NCBI RefSeq assembly: GCF_019679475.1
Contig: NZ_JAIEZP010000001.1
Coordinates: forward strand, 1,488,001-1,552,000
Direction: 5' to 3'
Length of the DNA: 64,000 nucleotides
From: Hyphomonas sediminis
GTDB lineage: Bacteria > Pseudomonadota > Alphaproteobacteria > Caulobacterales > Hyphomonadaceae
Below the pieces are notes generated by a model, which ran no database searches, was not told the DNA's origin, and was given only the letters and a program-made list of their open reading frames with translations. Below are positions 7,323 to 16,696 of the stretch, piece after piece. How positions within the stretch are numbered: the first letter of the stretch is position 1; the number at the start of each line of letters is the position of its first letter. The position numbers were made by a program, and so were the translations under genes.

Positions 7323-7877
7323 ATGTCCAAGCTGACCTTCGAGATTAAGCCGAGCCCGAGCACGAACGACCATGAGGTTCTTGTGCTCGTTGATGGCAAG
7401 ACGGTGCTCGGTGAAGATCATATGGGCATCGATCCTCGTGAGTTCTTTGCTCAGTTTATTAGTCTCAACACTGATCAACTACTGGTCGGAAGATGCCAAT
7501 GCGGCACTGTGGGATGCGATGACTACTTCATCGCCGTAGAGACGACCCCCGACTACGTACTGTGGAAGGAACCCAAAGTAGCCTGCTTCGATAGAAGCGA
7601 GTATGAAGGTGCCGTGCGCGAAGCATCTAGAGACTTTTCATGGGAAGATGGGAAGCGGCGCGCCGAGCGGCTTACAGAAGAGATACTCGGCGGTCGCCAA
7701 ACAGAGGATGGCTTTGCGTTTCAGTGGGCGTCGGCCCGAATAGCACCGTTGTTGATGAAGCTTTCGTTCATCAAAGAGGGGCAGCAGAAATTACTTGAAT
7801 TTGCGTGGGATGGCGCCACCGACGAGAGTGTAGTCGAGGGCGCTAGGCAATTTAAAAGGCAACTAGCCGAGCAGTAG
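7323..7877 (+). CDS. Orphan protein with CxCGxxGC motif, lower GC than neighbours
   Basis: A 184-aa protein of unknown function. The ATG at 7323 is preferred over a TTG at 7269. After a beta-rich N terminus, RCQCGTVGCDDYF near residue 57-69 looks like a small metal-binding knuckle seen in some uncharacterised bacterial proteins. The gene has TTA and AGA codons and clearly lower GC than flanking genes, so recent acquisition is plausible. There is no good Shine-Dalgarno sequence and no partner gene. Confidence 0.7.
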   Translation: MSKLTFEIKPSPSTNDHEVLVLVDGKTVLGEDHMGIDPREFFAQFISLNTDQLLVGRCQCGTVGCDDYFIAVETTPDYVLWKEPKVACFDRSEYEGAVREASRDFSWEDGKRRAERLTEEILGGRQTEDGFAFQWASARIAPLLMKLSFIKEGQQKLLEFAWDGATDESVVEGARQFKRQLAEQ

Positions 7878-7896
7878 CTCGACGACCACTTAGGCC

Positions 7897-7915
7897 CAAA
7901 AGCGGCCGTCCGCTT
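7897..7915 (-). terminator. Possible terminator of the S10 peptidase gene (minus strand)
   Basis: AAGCGG (7900-7905) and CCGCTT (7910-7915) form a 6-bp hairpin with a 4-base loop; read on the minus strand it is followed by TTTT. It lies 40 bases beyond the peptidase stop codon. Confidence 0.5.
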
Positions 7916-7954
7916 AAGCGCCCAGTTCGTTGTGCGGCCGTCACATGCCAAATC

Positions 7955-9496
7955 CTAATCCGGCTGCTGATCTTTCAGCTGCCCGGCATAAAACGCGCGC
8001 AGGTCGCTGGTGATCTGCGCCAGCGAAGGCTCGTTCAGATACATCATGTGCCCGGCCTGATAATAGGTCATCGCCACGCGGTCCTGCGGAATGCCATAGC
8101 GGGCAAAGGTCACTTCGGCGTCGAAGAAGGGGGTGATCATGTCGAACAGGCCATTGGCCACCCACACTTTCAGGTCGCCATTGCGGCGCATCGCGGTGGA
8201 GAGCTTGCGCCCCACATTCAGATAGCTCGGCTCCCAGTATTGGCCTTCGGGAACATCGCGGAAATTCCAGGCGTTCCCGGCCTCCTCGCTGGAAACCATG
8301 TAGGGCCGGTCCATCCGCACACCGAGGTCGTTGCGAAGATACTGGTTCATCAGCGCCGTATAGGCGGACTCGACGAAATAGCTCGACGCATCCGCGTCCG
8401 GCGTCTCGGCCACATCGTCTGCCTCATCGCCCGCATAGCGCCCGTCCAGCCGCCCGATGGCAACGCCTTCCTTGCGCAGCAACTCCTTCTGGAAGCGCGG
8501 CATCAGGATGCGCAGGTTGGACCGCTCCACATAGTCCGGAGAAAGCCCGGTGAAATAGACCAGCCGGTCGCGGATGTGCGCGCGCTCTGCCTGTGTCAGG
8601 CGCTCGCCCTTCCACAGGGCTGGGCCATATTCGTCGCGGGCAAAGGCGCGCGCATCGGCCAGGAACTCCGCCTGCGGAACGCCTGCGCCGGCCTTGCCAT
8701 GGTATTGCGCCGCCGCCGCCATGCTGGGCAGGTAGGTGATGTAGGAATACACATTGTCATGGGCGGAGGTTGAGCCCTCATAGTCCAGCGCCTGCGAAAT
8801 CAGCACGAGGCCGTTGAGCGCAATATCCACCTCGCCCGTTGTCATCCGGTGGGCAAGGTAGGCCGCGCGCGTCGTGCCGAAGCTTTCCCCGATCAGGTAT
8901 TTCGGCGCGTTCCAGCGGTCGTGCTCGGTAATCCAGATGCGGATGAATTCGGCAATCGAGGCGCCGTCGCCTTCCTCGTTCCAGTAATCCTTGTTCTCGC
9001 CCTTGCCGATGGCGCGGCTGTATCCGGTGCCCACGGGGTCGATGAACACGAGGTCGGTAATGTCGAGAATGGACAACGGATTGTCGAGCAGGGTGTAGGG
9101 CGCCGCGCCGTCATCCTCATCGGCGTCGCTCGCCACCTTCACGCGCTTTGGGCCAAGCAGACCCAGGTGTAGCCAGACCGAGGCAGAGCCCGGCCCGCCA
9201 TTGAAAACGAAGGAGACCGGGCGCGGCCCCGGCGCGTTCTCGCGGATGTAGGAGACCGTGAACAGGCTCGCGGCGGGCTCGCCGTCTTCGCCCGCGATAT
9301 AGGTCTCGCCGGATTCCACGCGGTAGGTGATCTTCTGGCCGCCAAAGGTGCCTGTATGGGTCTGCTTGAAGAAAACCGGGTCGGGAACCGGTTTGGCTTC
9401 GGCTTCCTTTTTCGCCTCGGCGGCGGGCTCGGGCGCGGCATAGGCGGGCGCCATCAGCGCCATAGCGGCGGCCATGATCCATGCTTCAATCTTCAT
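7955..9496 (-). CDS. Secreted S10 family serine carboxypeptidase
   Basis: A 513-aa exported peptidase that should release C-terminal residues from peptides. The start at 9496 gives a signal peptide ending near Ala20 (APAYA-A). An upstream extension in the same frame is ignored because it would precede the signal. Motifs: NGGPGSASVW (oxyanion region, residues 99-107), GESFG with nucleophile Ser205, NGLFDMITP with the catalytic Asp, and QAGHMMYLNE with the catalytic His. GGGG precedes the ATG. It is divergent from the nucleoside permease; the 250-base space between shows no recognisable operator. Confidence 0.92.
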   Translation of the reverse strand: MKIEAWIMAAAMALMAPAYAAPEPAAEAKKEAEAKPVPDPVFFKQTHTGTFGGQKITYRVESGETYIAGEDGEPAASLFTVSYIRENAPGPRPVSFVFNGGPGSASVWLHLGLLGPKRVKVASDADEDDGAAPYTLLDNPLSILDITDLVFIDPVGTGYSRAIGKGENKDYWNEEGDGASIAEFIRIWITEHDRWNAPKYLIGESFGTTRAAYLAHRMTTGEVDIALNGLVLISQALDYEGSTSAHDNVYSYITYLPSMAAAAQYHGKAGAGVPQAEFLADARAFARDEYGPALWKGERLTQAERAHIRDRLVYFTGLSPDYVERSNLRILMPRFQKELLRKEGVAIGRLDGRYAGDEADDVAETPDADASSYFVESAYTALMNQYLRNDLGVRMDRPYMVSSEEAGNAWNFRDVPEGQYWEPSYLNVGRKLSTAMRRNGDLKVWVANGLFDMITPFFDAEVTFARYGIPQDRVAMTYYQAGHMMYLNEPSLAQITSDLRAFYAGQLKDQQPD

Positions 9497-9749
9497 CTTG
9501 TGCCCCAGCCTTTCTGGCCCGTTTGCGGCTGGCGGCGCTCCTGGCCACCAGTTGCTTGATAACAAAGGCAAAACCTATTCCTGCGCCGCGTGGGCGTCAA
9601 ATGCCGCCTGCGTGCCTGTGGCCGGGCGCCTACAGTCTGCGCGCTGCGCCCGCCGGTCCACGGTTCATTGCCATTCGCGCTTTTCAAGCCTTTCCGTGCC
9701 AGTTAAGTCTGATCCCTTGGGTCTGATTTGCGGGGAGGGCTATCGCAAC

Positions 9750-11039
9750 ATGCCGGCAGGAATTGAATGGGGCTGGGATAATGCCCGCGCGCTGATCGGG
9801 ATCGTCCTGATTTATGCTGTGTGCTGGGGGCTCTCGGAGAAACGCAAGCTCTTCCCCTGGAAGATCGTGCTGGGCGCCACAGCGATGCAGTTTGCCTTCG
9901 CGCTCATTCTCTTCGGCATTCCCCTCATCAAGGAAATCCTGCTCAAGGCCAATGGCCTGGTCGATGGCCTCCAGAACGCCACCCGCGCGGGCACCAGCTT
10001 CGTGTTCGGCTATGTCGGCGACAACGTTGCCGCTGGCGAGCTGATCGGGGGCTCGCCGCCCCCGCTGTTCTTCTTCCAGATCCTGCCGATTATCATTGTA
10101 GTTGCGGCCCTCTCGGCCATTCTCTGGCACTGGCACATCCTGCGCTGGATCACCAACGGCTTCGCCTTCGTCTTCCGGCGTGGCATGGGCCTTGGCGGCG
10201 CCACCTCCCTCGCTGTCTCTGCCAACGTGTTCATGGGCATGACCGAAGCGCCGGTTCTGATCCGCCCTTACATCAAGGGCATGACGCGGTCTGAACTGCT
10301 GATCATGATGACCGCCGGCTTCGCCACCATCGCCGGTTCGGTCCTCGTCGTTTATGGCGCCTTCCTGGAAGGCAAGATGGCAAACCCGCTGCCCCAGCTG
10401 CTGGCCGCCTCGATCATCGCCGCGCCCGCCGCCGTCGGCGTTGCCCTTGCCATGATCCCGGAAACCACGCCCGTTTCCGAGCGGATGAAAGATCCTGATT
10501 TCAAATACGCCTCCACCATGGATGCCTTCTCCACCGGCGCCACCGATGGCCTGAAGATCGTCTTCAACATCGCCACCATGCTGATCGCGGCCCTGGCGCT
10601 GCTCTGGCTGGTCAATGCCGGCTTTGGCCTGCTGCCGAATGTGAACGGCGCGCCGCTCTCCATCGAGCGTATCCTCGGCTGGATCTTCGCGCCCCTGATG
10701 TACATGATCGGCGTGCCGTGGAGCGAGGCTTCCCAGTCGGGCTCCCTCATGGGCGTCAAGACTGTGCTCACCGAGTTCGTGGCCTTCCTGCAGCTTGCCG
10801 ATGTCCCCGCTGAGGCGATGGACCCGCGCACGCGCATGATCACGGCCCACGCCATCTGCGGCTTTGCCAATTTCGGCTCCATGGGCATCCTGATCGGCGG
10901 CCTCTCCATCGTCGAGCCTGAGCGCCGGGACGATTTCCTCAGCCTTGCCTGGCGCACGCTGCTGGCGGGCACGCTGGCAACCTGCCTCTCGGGCGCCGTC
11001 GTTGCGGCGCTGCCTTACTCGCTGTTCATGGGCGGCTGA
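9750..11039 (+). CDS. Concentrative nucleoside transporter (CNT/NupC family)
   Basis: A 429-aa inner-membrane nucleoside/cation symporter with about eight to ten hydrophobic segments. The ATG at 9750 has GGGAGGG upstream; the longer reading from 9474 is not membrane-like. Family signatures are the gate region GATSLAVSANVFMGMTEAPVLIRPYI near residue 150-175 and the C-terminal HAICGFANFGSMGILIGGL. The stop codon overlaps the in-frame ATG of the following TonB receptor reading frame, so nucleoside uptake across both membranes may be co-expressed. Confidence 0.92.
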   Translation: MPAGIEWGWDNARALIGIVLIYAVCWGLSEKRKLFPWKIVLGATAMQFAFALILFGIPLIKEILLKANGLVDGLQNATRAGTSFVFGYVGDNVAAGELIGGSPPPLFFFQILPIIIVVAALSAILWHWHILRWITNGFAFVFRRGMGLGGATSLAVSANVFMGMTEAPVLIRPYIKGMTRSELLIMMTAGFATIAGSVLVVYGAFLEGKMANPLPQLLAASIIAAPAAVGVALAMIPETTPVSERMKDPDFKYASTMDAFSTGATDGLKIVFNIATMLIAALALLWLVNAGFGLLPNVNGAPLSIERILGWIFAPLMYMIGVPWSEASQSGSLMGVKTVLTEFVAFLQLADVPAEAMDPRTRMITAHAICGFANFGSMGILIGGLSIVEPERRDDFLSLAWRTLLAGTLATCLSGAVVAALPYSLFMGG

Positions 11040-11134
11040 TGCTGACGCAGCGGCCGGGGTCGCCATCGGCCCCGGCAGCCCCTAGAAAGTGGCGCATGCC
11101 GTGGCAATTTCATGCCGCGCAAAGGGAGACCTGC

Positions 11135-13135
11135 TTGCACCACCGGACCGGACTTGCCGCCCTCGCTGCCGCCCTGCTGGCGCCTTGCGCCCTGGCCGAA
11201 ATGCCCCAGCGGCTCGAGCCTGTCGAAGTCTATGGCGATCGTCCGCGTGAGGCCCCGGGCGCCCGCTCCGTGCTGGACGCCCAGCTCATCGCGGACACTG
11301 CCGCCGACCGCCCCGCCGAAATCCTGAACCAGGCGCCCGCCGTCAACATCCAGATGAACTCCGGGCAGGAACATCTGATTTCCATCCGCTCGCCGGTGCT
11401 GACCGGCGGGGCCGGGCAGGGCAGCTTCCTCATCCTTGAGAACGGCGTCCCGATCCGCTCGCCCGCTTTCGGCAACGTCAATTCCCTGATCGAGCCGCAT
11501 CATGAAATTGCCGACGCCATCGAGATCATCCGCGGCCCGGCCAGCGCCAAGTATGGCTCCAACGCGGTCCACGGCCTCCTGAACTTCATCCTGCCGGATG
11601 CTTCCAGCCCCCAATCCCACCGCCTCAGCTACAACACGCTGGACCGCTGGCGCGCCGACGCCTCGGTCAATCTCGGCAGCGCCACCCGCCTCAACCTCTC
11701 CCTGATGGACGACGCCGGCTGGCGCGACGATACCGCCAGCCAGCAGCAGAAACTCTCCCTCGTCACCGATGCCTCCTTCGGCGAATGGGGCACGTCCATC
11801 TGGCTCGCCGCCTCCAGCCTCAATCAGGAAACCGCCAGCTTCATCCAGGGGCCGGACGCCTACAAGGACCGCGACCTGGCCAAGACCAATCCCAATCCGG
11901 AAGCCTTCCGCGATGCCTGGTCGGCCCGCCTCGGCGCGCGCCTCTCCCGCGAGCTTGGCCCCGGCACGCTGACCCTCACGCCGAACATCCACACCCAGGC
12001 GATGATCTTCTCCCAGCATTTCCTGCCCTATGGCGGCATCGAGAAGAACGGCCACACCGGCGGCGGTGTGCTCGCGCGTTACGAGTTTGCCCCCACCGGC
12101 CCCGTCCAGTGGCGGATTGGCGCCGATACGGACTTCGCCACCGGATACCTGCGCGAGATCCAGCCCGGCCCCCATCCCAGCCCGAACTTCCCGCAGGGCA
12201 TCCATTACGACTACACCGTCGACACCGCCGTCTTCGCCCTCTGGGCCGAAGCCGACTGGCAGCTTGCCGGCGATCTCCGCCTCCTCGCCGGCCTGCGCGG
12301 CGAAACCCATGGCTATCACTACACCACCCGCGCCCCCGCTGGCATCAATGGCCGCTTCAATGTCCCGGCAGACCGCAGCGACGATTTCTCCTTCCTCACG
12401 CCCAAGCTTGGCCTCGTCTGGGACCGTTCCTGGGGCGCGCTCTATGCCAATTATGCGCGCGGCGCCCGCGCCCCGCAGGTGTCGGATCTTTACCGTCTGC
12501 AAAGCCTCCAGCTGCCGGGCCAGATCAACGCCGAAACGCTGGACAGCCTCGAACTCGGCGCCCGCGGCGCGCTGCTCTATGGCCACCTCACCTTCGATGT
12601 CGCCGCCTGGTGGATGGAGAAGGAAAACTTTTTCTTCCGCGACTCCGATGGCCTGAATGTGCCAGATGGCTCCACCCGCCATTATGGCGTTGACGCTGAA
12701 GCAAGCCTTCGGCTTACGGATTATCTCTCCCTCTCCGGCAATCTCGCCTGGAGCGAGCAGACCTACACCTTCAACCGTCCCGTGGTCGCCGCGCAGGAGC
12801 GGATCGCCTCCGGAAACCTCATCGACACGGCCCCTGAATGGCTTGGCGATGCGCGGCTCGACTGGCAGGCAAGCCCGGCTCTGAAGCTCTCCCTCACGCT
12901 GGAACATGTCGGCGAATATTTCATGAACCCCGCCAATACGGTCGCCTATCCGGGGCACACTGTGTTTGGCGCGCGGGCTGGCTATGCCTTCGCCGAAGGG
13001 TTTGAAGGCTATGTCATTATCCGTAACCTGACGGATAAAAAGTATGCGGATCGCGCCGATGTGGGATTCGGCAATGAGCGCTATTTCCCCGGAGAGCCCG
13101 TCAATGCGGCCTTCGGCATCACGAAAAAATTCTAG
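11135..13135 (+). CDS. TonB-dependent outer-membrane receptor
   Basis: A 666-aa receptor with an N-terminal plug (LEPVEVYGDRP, IEIIRGPASAKYGSNAVHGLLN) and a beta-barrel ending in a terminal Phe (FGITKKF). I prefer the TTG at 11135: AAAGGGAGA stands 5 bases before it and it gives a clean signal peptide HHRTGLAALAAALLAPCALA. An ATG at 11039 overlaps the permease stop but adds 32 unlikely residues. Position right after a nucleoside permease suggests nucleoside import as one possible substrate class; iron chelates remain the alternative. Confidence 0.88.
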   Translation: MHHRTGLAALAAALLAPCALAEMPQRLEPVEVYGDRPREAPGARSVLDAQLIADTAADRPAEILNQAPAVNIQMNSGQEHLISIRSPVLTGGAGQGSFLILENGVPIRSPAFGNVNSLIEPHHEIADAIEIIRGPASAKYGSNAVHGLLNFILPDASSPQSHRLSYNTLDRWRADASVNLGSATRLNLSLMDDAGWRDDTASQQQKLSLVTDASFGEWGTSIWLAASSLNQETASFIQGPDAYKDRDLAKTNPNPEAFRDAWSARLGARLSRELGPGTLTLTPNIHTQAMIFSQHFLPYGGIEKNGHTGGGVLARYEFAPTGPVQWRIGADTDFATGYLREIQPGPHPSPNFPQGIHYDYTVDTAVFALWAEADWQLAGDLRLLAGLRGETHGYHYTTRAPAGINGRFNVPADRSDDFSFLTPKLGLVWDRSWGALYANYARGARAPQVSDLYRLQSLQLPGQINAETLDSLELGARGALLYGHLTFDVAAWWMEKENFFFRDSDGLNVPDGSTRHYGVDAEASLRLTDYLSLSGNLAWSEQTYTFNRPVVAAQERIASGNLIDTAPEWLGDARLDWQASPALKLSLTLEHVGEYFMNPANTVAYPGHTVFGARAGYAFAEGFEGYVIIRNLTDKKYADRADVGFGNERYFPGEPVNAAFGITKKF

Positions 13136-13149
13136 GAGGGAACAAACAT

Positions 13150-13764
13150 ATGAAACTCTATCATAGTCCGATGGCGCCCAATCCGGACCGCGTCGTTTTC
13201 TTCCTGCGTGCCAAGGGCAAGCTGGATCAGGTCGAGTTGCAGGAAATCTCGATCATGAACCAGGAGCACAAGAAGGAAGACTACCGCGAAGTCTCGCCTT
13301 TCTCGCAAGTGCCCGCCTTGATCCTTGATGATGGCACCAAGCTCACCGAGAGCCGCGCCATCTGCACCTATTTCGAAGGCATCTTCCCGGAGCCGAACCT
13401 GATGGGATCGGACGCGAAGGAGAAAGCGCTGATCGAGATGTGGGACCGGCGTGTGGAGCTGATGTTCTTCATCCAGTTTGCCACATGGTTCCGCAATTCC
13501 CACCCGATGATGGCGCCGCTGGAAGTGCCCCAAAGCGCGGAGGCTGCCGCCAAGGCGGAGAAGGCGGCCCGCAAGATGGCGGAACGCTTCGACCAGCATC
13601 TGGCAACCCATGAATTTGTCGCTGCCGATCGCTTCTCGATCGCAGACATCACGCTCTTCATCGCCTGCGGTTTCTGCCGTGTCATGAAATGGGCTCCGCA
13701 CAAGGATCTTCCAGATCTTGGCCGCTGGTACCAGGCCATGGCCGCCCGCGGCTTCGCCGGCTGA
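13150..13764 (+). CDS. Glutathione S-transferase family protein
   Basis: A 204-aa GST with a thioredoxin-fold N terminus (MKLYHSPMAPNPDRVVFFL), the cis-Pro strand VPALILDDG and ESRAI for glutathione contact near residue 65, then an all-helical C-terminal domain. AGGAGGG lies 10 bases before the ATG. It starts 14 bases after the TonB receptor and may share its transcript. Substrate unknown. A 21-bp perfect palindrome follows. Confidence 0.87.
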   Translation: MKLYHSPMAPNPDRVVFFLRAKGKLDQVELQEISIMNQEHKKEDYREVSPFSQVPALILDDGTKLTESRAICTYFEGIFPEPNLMGSDAKEKALIEMWDRRVELMFFIQFATWFRNSHPMMAPLEVPQSAEAAAKAEKAARKMAERFDQHLATHEFVAADRFSIADITLFIACGFCRVMKWAPHKDLPDLGRWYQAMAARGFAG

Positions 13765-13780
13765 GGCGCGCCGCTCTGTT

Positions 13781-13826
13781 GCTGGGTCCCGGTCTTTGCG
13801 CGTTCGCGCAAAGACCGGGACCCAGC
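13781..13826. repeat. Perfect 21-bp inverted repeat, dispersed palindrome family
   Basis: Two 21-base arms, starting GCTGGGTCCCGGTCTT, flank a GTTC tetraloop with no mismatch. The arm start recurs at 24793 and 30122, where the rest of the stem is different. It may work as a terminator-like stem after the GST gene, though no T-tract follows. Confidence 0.85.
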
Positions 13827-13924
13827 CTTCCACCCCGCCGCCCCAATTTCCCCGCTCACATTCCGGGCTTTCAACGCGCGCCTTATGCGCTATTCAGAAG
13901 AATGCAGCAGCCGGGGGAATATTC

Positions 13925-16618
13925 ATGCGGTTTCTGACAGTGGCGCTTCTTGCAGGCGCCTGTCTGATTGGGGCCAACTTTGTTGGCGCCTGTGCCCAGC
14001 GTTCGGTGTGGACGGTGCCCGTCCAGATCGCTTCCAATGAAGCGCTTGCCAAAGTCGCGCCCGTCGGCCGCCTGTCTGGCACGGCTCGCCCGGTCGCTTA
14101 CCGGGTCGATCTCGATCTGGACCCCCGCGAAACGCATTTCTCCGGCCATGTGGAAATCGACATCGAGCTGGCCGCCGCCACCAATGGAATCTGGATGCAT
14201 GGCGATGATCTGGGTGTTTCCCGTGTCACGGCCACGGCAGGCGGGGAAACGGTCGAGGCGAGCTGGGCAGAGGTGCTCGATACCGGCGTCGTCTGGGTCG
14301 GTTTCCCGCGCCGTCTTGAATCCCGCCGCGTCACCATCGCGATAGATTACACCGCCGCCTTCGATACCAGCCTCGCCGGCCTCTTCCGCGTCGAATCCCA
14401 GGGCAACTGGTACGCGCTCGCCAAGTCCGAAAGCATTCAGGCCCGCCGCTTCCTGCCGGGCTTCGATGAGCCGGGCTTCAAGGCGCCGTTCGAGGTGTCG
14501 ATCACCGTGCCCGAAGGCATGCACGCGATTGCCAACACACCGGAAGTCGCGCGCGAGCCTGCCGGGGATGGCTATGAGACGATCCGCTTTGCGCCCTCTC
14601 GTCCGCTCTCCACCTATCTTCTGTCCACGGCCGTTGGAAACTTCGACAAGGTGGACCGCCCGCCGCTGCCGCCCAATGATGTGCGCCGCTTTGCCGTTCC
14701 GCTCACGGGTTACACGCGCGCGGGCAAGGGCGAGGAACTCGGCTTCGCGCTGGATCTCACGCCGGAGATGATGCGCGTCTTTGAAGAGATGCTGGGCCAG
14801 CCCTATCCCTATGACAAGCTCGACATCATCGCCGCGCCGCAATGGCCTTCGGGCGCTACGGAGCTTGCCGCCGCCATCACCTACCGCGAAGGCCGCATCC
14901 TGCGCGGGGAGAATGCCGGGCCGTCACTCGTCCGGGCGCTGAAGGAAATCCACGCGCATGAGATTGCCCATATGTGGTTTGGTAATCTCGTCACCCCGCC
15001 CTGGTGGGATGATCTCTGGCTGAAGGAGGCTTTCGCCACCTGGAGCGAAACAGCCGTCCTCGCCATCATGGAGCCGGACAATAATCACGAGCTGGCCGCC
15101 GTCGCCGATGGCCTCTCCGCCATGGGGCTCGACAGTCTCAAGGGCGTGCGCGCTGTGGCCGAGCCGATCAGCCGCAATGAAGATGTCCGCAACGCTTACG
15201 ACGCGATTACCTATTCCAAAGGCCAGTCGGTCATCCGCATGGTCGACACCTATTTCGGGCCGGAAGTCCTGCGCCCGGCGCTTGGCCGCTACATCGCCCG
15301 TTTCGCCGATGGCGAGGCAGACAGCGCCCGCTTCTATGACGCCATCGGCAAGGCGAGTGGCGAGCGTGCTATCGGGCAGGTGTTTCAAAGCTTCGTCACC
15401 CAGCCCGGCGTGCCGGTCGTGTCCGCCCGCCCGGTCTGCAGTGCTGGCATTGCGAAGATCGAATTCAGCCAGGCGCGCTACCGCCCCATTGGGTCTGAGA
15501 TCGAGCCCGGCGCCCAATGGATCATCCCGGTCTGCGCGGCCTGGCAGGACGGCGCCAATAGCGGGGAAGTCTGCACTCTGCTGAATGCGCCCAAGCGTAC
15601 GGTCGATGTCCGCGGCGCCATCTGCCCGGATGTCATCGTGCCCAATGCCAAAGGCTCGGGCTATTACCGGTTTGATCTGCCTGCGGAGAACTGGCGCGCC
15701 CTGACGGAAAACTTTGCCAGCCTTGAGCCGCGCGAAGCCCTCGTCTCGCTCGACAGCGCGCAGGCGGGTTTCAATGCCGGCACGCTCGGCGCCGCCGAAT
15801 ATCTCGGCCTGCTGGAAGCCGCGCTCACCCATCCGCATGGCACGGTGCTTATTTCTACCCTCGGCGCATGGGACGCGCTCTTTGTCCAGCTGGGCGAAGG
15901 CGCCGGCCCGGCGCAGGCCCGCGCCTCGGCGGTGCTCGCCAGTCTTGCCGCGCCATCAGAGCCCGAAGCCCAGATGCGCCTGCGCGCCTTCCGCGCCGGC
16001 TCTCTCCATGAGCCCGAAGCCCGCGCCGCGCTGATCGCCGAGGCAGATGCTTTCCTCGCTGGCCGGGGCGAGCTTTCCAGCGATCTCTACGCCGCCGCCC
16101 TGCGCGCCGCGCTCGAAGATGGCGGCACCGCGATGTTCGACCGCGTGGTCGAAGCAACCTCCCGCATCGATGACGCTGTCTTCCTGCAGGCCGCGGCCAA
16201 CACGCTCGGCGCCACCGCGTCGCCCGAAGACGCGGCCCGCGCGCTGGCCCTGATCTATGATGGCGGCATCAGCCAGCAGGTCAGCTTCTCGCTCGCCATG
16301 AGCCTGATGAATAATCCCGCCCACCGTCAGGCAACCTGGGACCGGGTCCGGTCGGATTTCCCCGGCTTCGTCTCGCGTCTCCCATCCCAGCTTCGCCGGG
16401 CCTCGCCCCGTCTGGCGCGGGCCTTCTGCGACCCGTCGGTCATCCCGGAACTTGATGCCCTGTTCGCCACCGGCGCGCGCGAGCTTGCCGGCCATGAGCG
16501 CGCACTCGCCGAGACGAAGGAGTCGCTCACCCTATGCGCGGCTCAACGCGCCCATGCCCTCGATGTCCTCGGCCCGGTCCTGAGCGGGCCGGAAATGCCT
16601 CAAAAAGACACAGAGTGA
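13925..16618 (+). CDS. M1 family zinc aminopeptidase, exported
   Basis: An 897-aa metallopeptidase cleaving N-terminal residues. The ATG at 13925 follows GGGGGA and opens a hydrophobic signal (RFLTVALLAGACLIGANFVGAC). The zinc site is HEIAHMWF with His345, Glu346 and His349, and the third ligand Glu368 in LKEAFATW, the canonical 18-residue spacing. The usual GAMEN exopeptidase motif reads GATEL, a noticeable variation. An ERAP1-like helical C-terminal domain follows (residues about 550-890). An in-frame extension to 13718 crosses the palindrome and is rejected. Confidence 0.93.
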   Translation: MRFLTVALLAGACLIGANFVGACAQRSVWTVPVQIASNEALAKVAPVGRLSGTARPVAYRVDLDLDPRETHFSGHVEIDIELAAATNGIWMHGDDLGVSRVTATAGGETVEASWAEVLDTGVVWVGFPRRLESRRVTIAIDYTAAFDTSLAGLFRVESQGNWYALAKSESIQARRFLPGFDEPGFKAPFEVSITVPEGMHAIANTPEVAREPAGDGYETIRFAPSRPLSTYLLSTAVGNFDKVDRPPLPPNDVRRFAVPLTGYTRAGKGEELGFALDLTPEMMRVFEEMLGQPYPYDKLDIIAAPQWPSGATELAAAITYREGRILRGENAGPSLVRALKEIHAHEIAHMWFGNLVTPPWWDDLWLKEAFATWSETAVLAIMEPDNNHELAAVADGLSAMGLDSLKGVRAVAEPISRNEDVRNAYDAITYSKGQSVIRMVDTYFGPEVLRPALGRYIARFADGEADSARFYDAIGKASGERAIGQVFQSFVTQPGVPVVSARPVCSAGIAKIEFSQARYRPIGSEIEPGAQWIIPVCAAWQDGANSGEVCTLLNAPKRTVDVRGAICPDVIVPNAKGSGYYRFDLPAENWRALTENFASLEPREALVSLDSAQAGFNAGTLGAAEYLGLLEAALTHPHGTVLISTLGAWDALFVQLGEGAGPAQARASAVLASLAAPSEPEAQMRLRAFRAGSLHEPEARAALIAEADAFLAGRGELSSDLYAAALRAALEDGGTAMFDRVVEATSRIDDAVFLQAAANTLGATASPEDAARALALIYDGGISQQVSFSLAMSLMNNPAHRQATWDRVRSDFPGFVSRLPSQLRRASPRLARAFCDPSVIPELDALFATGARELAGHERALAETKESLTLCAAQRAHALDVLGPVLSGPEMPQKDTE

Positions 16619-16638
16619 CACTGTTTGTTCGTGAAATG

Positions 16639-16670
16639 ACATCCCGCGTCCCCGAAAGGACGCGGGATGT
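16639..16670. terminator. Bidirectional terminator between M1 peptidase and SDR
   Basis: Perfect 13-bp stem ACATCCCGCGTCC/GGACGCGGGATGT with a 6-base loop. It lies between convergent genes, 21 bases past the M1 stop. T-tracts are weak on both sides. Confidence 0.72.
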
Positions 16671-16696
16671 GCTGTTTCCGGCGCTGCTTGCGCGCG

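Noticed and set aside
7880-7960. attC-like integron recombination site after the orphan gene
   Set aside because: No good GTTRRRY/RYYYAAC pair is present; the dyad is explained by a hairpin and terminator of the minus-strand gene. No integrase gene is seen.
9684-11066. 460-codon antisense ORF over the nucleoside permease
   Set aside because: Shadow of the membrane-protein gene; it has no start context and His/Glu/Gly-rich low-complexity translation.
11015-12958. 647-codon antisense ORF across the TonB receptor
   Set aside because: High GC leaves few stop codons on the opposite strand; the composition is Gly/Ala/Glu-rich with no domain and the sense gene has clear motifs.
13718-13924. N-terminal extension of the M1 peptidase
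   Set aside because: It reads through the 21-bp palindrome and precedes the signal peptide.
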